DNA of 13,082 nt from Gammaproteobacteria bacterium (GTDB taxonomy: Bacteria > Pseudomonadota > Gammaproteobacteria > S012-40). The notes under the pieces were generated by a model. That model was not told where the DNA came from. It saw nothing but the letters and a program-made list of their open reading frames with translations, and did not search any database. The stretch lies in the NCBI GenBank assembly GCA_015491615.1, contig WFVN01000016.1, forward strand, positions 1-13,082. The letters are read 5' to 3'. Position numbers and translations under genes: made by a program. The stretch's first letter is position 1. Every line of letters begins with the position of its first letter. Below are positions 12,415 to 13,082 of this stretch, piece after piece.

Positions 12415-13082
12415 CATGGGCGATGCGGGGCCAGTAGGTGGAAAGGTCGAACTCGGGGCTGTGCTCGTGCACATGGCACTGGGCACACACCTGCGCTTTG
12501 GTCCAGTCGCGGTGGGGGGTGGGTGTGGCGCCGCCCGATTCGGCGTGGGCGCGGGCGGGACCGTGGCAGTTCTCGCACTGGACGTGTTCCAGGCCGGGGG
12601 TGAGCTGCGGGTCGATGAAGCCCCCTTCCCGTTCGAAGCCCACCGTGTGGCAGGCCAGGCACTCGGGGTCGAAGGCCTTGTTCGCGTCCTGGAGGGTGTA
12701 GAAGGCTTGCGCGTGCGGGGTGTCCAGCCAGCGGGCGTGTTCCTTGGCGTGGCAGGTCTTGCACACGGCCTCGCCGGCGTAGGGGCCCTGGGTGGACTGC
12801 TGCCGGGCGCGTAGGGCCACACGCCGCTCGTAGTCGGCCTTCACGGCGGCGTTGTAGGCGTCGTACCAGGCGTGCAGGCGCTCGGCCTCGCCCACTGCCT
12901 TGGGCAGGGGGATGACGGTCTGGGAGAGGGTGGTGACGGTGCCGCCGTCGATGGTCAGGTCCAGTTTGCCCAGGCGCATGCCGCGCGATCCCGGTTGCAC
13001 CACCCAGGTGTGCCCGAGGCGTGCCGGTTCTCCGTACTCCTCGTAGCGGGACCGCTGAATGAGGATGTCCACGTCGTCGAGG
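12401..13082 (-). CDS. Metallophosphatase-like/tetraheme cytochrome c fusion, C-terminal part
   Basis: The frame is open to the right edge, so the N-terminus is missing; 226 residues are visible. The first 50, with DVDILIQRSRYEEYGEPARLG and HTWVVQPGSRGMRLGKLDLTIDGG, resemble the end of the catalytic domain of 5'-nucleotidase/UshA-type metallophosphatases, where the phrase 'VDVIVxGHxHT..G..VVQAGSRGxxLGxLDL' is usual. The rest is a c554-like multiheme cytochrome domain with four CxxCH haem sites: CKTCH (107-111), CLACH (141-145), CENCH (169-173) and CAQCH (199-203), plus the PHAQAFYTLQDANKAFDPECLACHTVGF phrase typical of this cytochrome family. Such proteins are periplasmic, and haem attachment needs the Ccm system elsewhere. 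The family's physiological role is unclear. The visible part lacks GHxH at the expected phosphatase position. Confidence 0.88.
   Translation of the reverse strand, partial: LDDVDILIQRSRYEEYGEPARLGHTWVVQPGSRGMRLGKLDLTIDGGTVTTLSQTVIPLPKAVGEAERLHAWYDAYNAAVKADYERRVALRARQQSTQGPYAGEAVCKTCHAKEHARWLDTPHAQAFYTLQDANKAFDPECLACHTVGFEREGGFIDPQLTPGLEHVQCENCHGPARAHAESGGATPTPHRDWTKAQVCAQCHVHEHSPEFDLSTYWPRIAHGERK

Noticed and set aside
12292..12822. Minus-strand frame extending the cyclotransferase gene upstream by more than 170 codons.
   Set aside because: That part overlaps the cytochrome gene in another frame, is proline- and arginine-rich, and lies ahead of a clear signal peptide.

Overview
The window is a stretch of chromosome from a high-GC proteobacterium, almost certainly a gammaproteobacterium. 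The best evidence is the left third, which carries the classic gammaproteobacterial arrangement: pepP and ygfB on the minus strand, then, divergently, a TIGR02449-type coiled-coil gene, zapA, the 6S RNA gene ssrS and the 5-formyltetrahydrofolate cyclo-ligase gene ygfA. A multiheme cytochrome and a large c-di-GMP protein further right suggest a respiratory environmental organism, possibly a chemolithotroph of the Chromatiales type. That last point is inference only.

Layout. (1) 1-1112, minus strand: a small unknown gene, ygfB and the 5' end of pepP form one tight operon. (2) 1191-1906, plus strand: TIGR02449 gene, zapA and 6S RNA. (3) 1940-4906, plus strand: five genes packed with overlaps or gaps of a few bases (ygfA, an EVE-domain gene, a glutathione-transferase-like gene, an unknown acidic protein and a fructosamine-kinase-family gene). 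Several are 'damage control' functions for metabolites or macromolecules, so this may be a repair operon. (4) 4998-5345: a stand-alone DUF5335 gene. (5) about 5346-6780: an accessory-looking island with long non-coding flanks, several predicted hairpins, and one AT-rich gene for a secreted YbjN-domain protein. Its base composition differs sharply from its neighbours. (6) 6781-8031: a cytoplasmic beta-propeller protein of unknown function with its own good sigma70-type promoter. It converges, one base apart, on (7) 8033-9130, a ferritin-like/VIT1 fusion resembling the MbfA iron exporters. (8) 9188-11572: a membrane-anchored GGDEF-EAL protein with both catalytic signatures intact. It is divergent from the iron gene, and its 3' end overlaps the 3' end of (9) 11512-12291, a secreted glutaminyl-peptide cyclotransferase-like protein. 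(10) 12401-13082: the C-terminal part of a metallophosphatase-like/tetraheme cytochrome c fusion running off the right edge.

I found no CRISPR array, tRNA, rRNA, complete insertion sequence or integrase. The most interesting items are the possible damage-control operon, the structured low-GC island around the YbjN gene, the histidine-rich propeller protein, the ferritin-VIT1 fusion, and the phosphatase-cytochrome fusion that appears to lack the phosphatase GHxH metal motif in its visible part.
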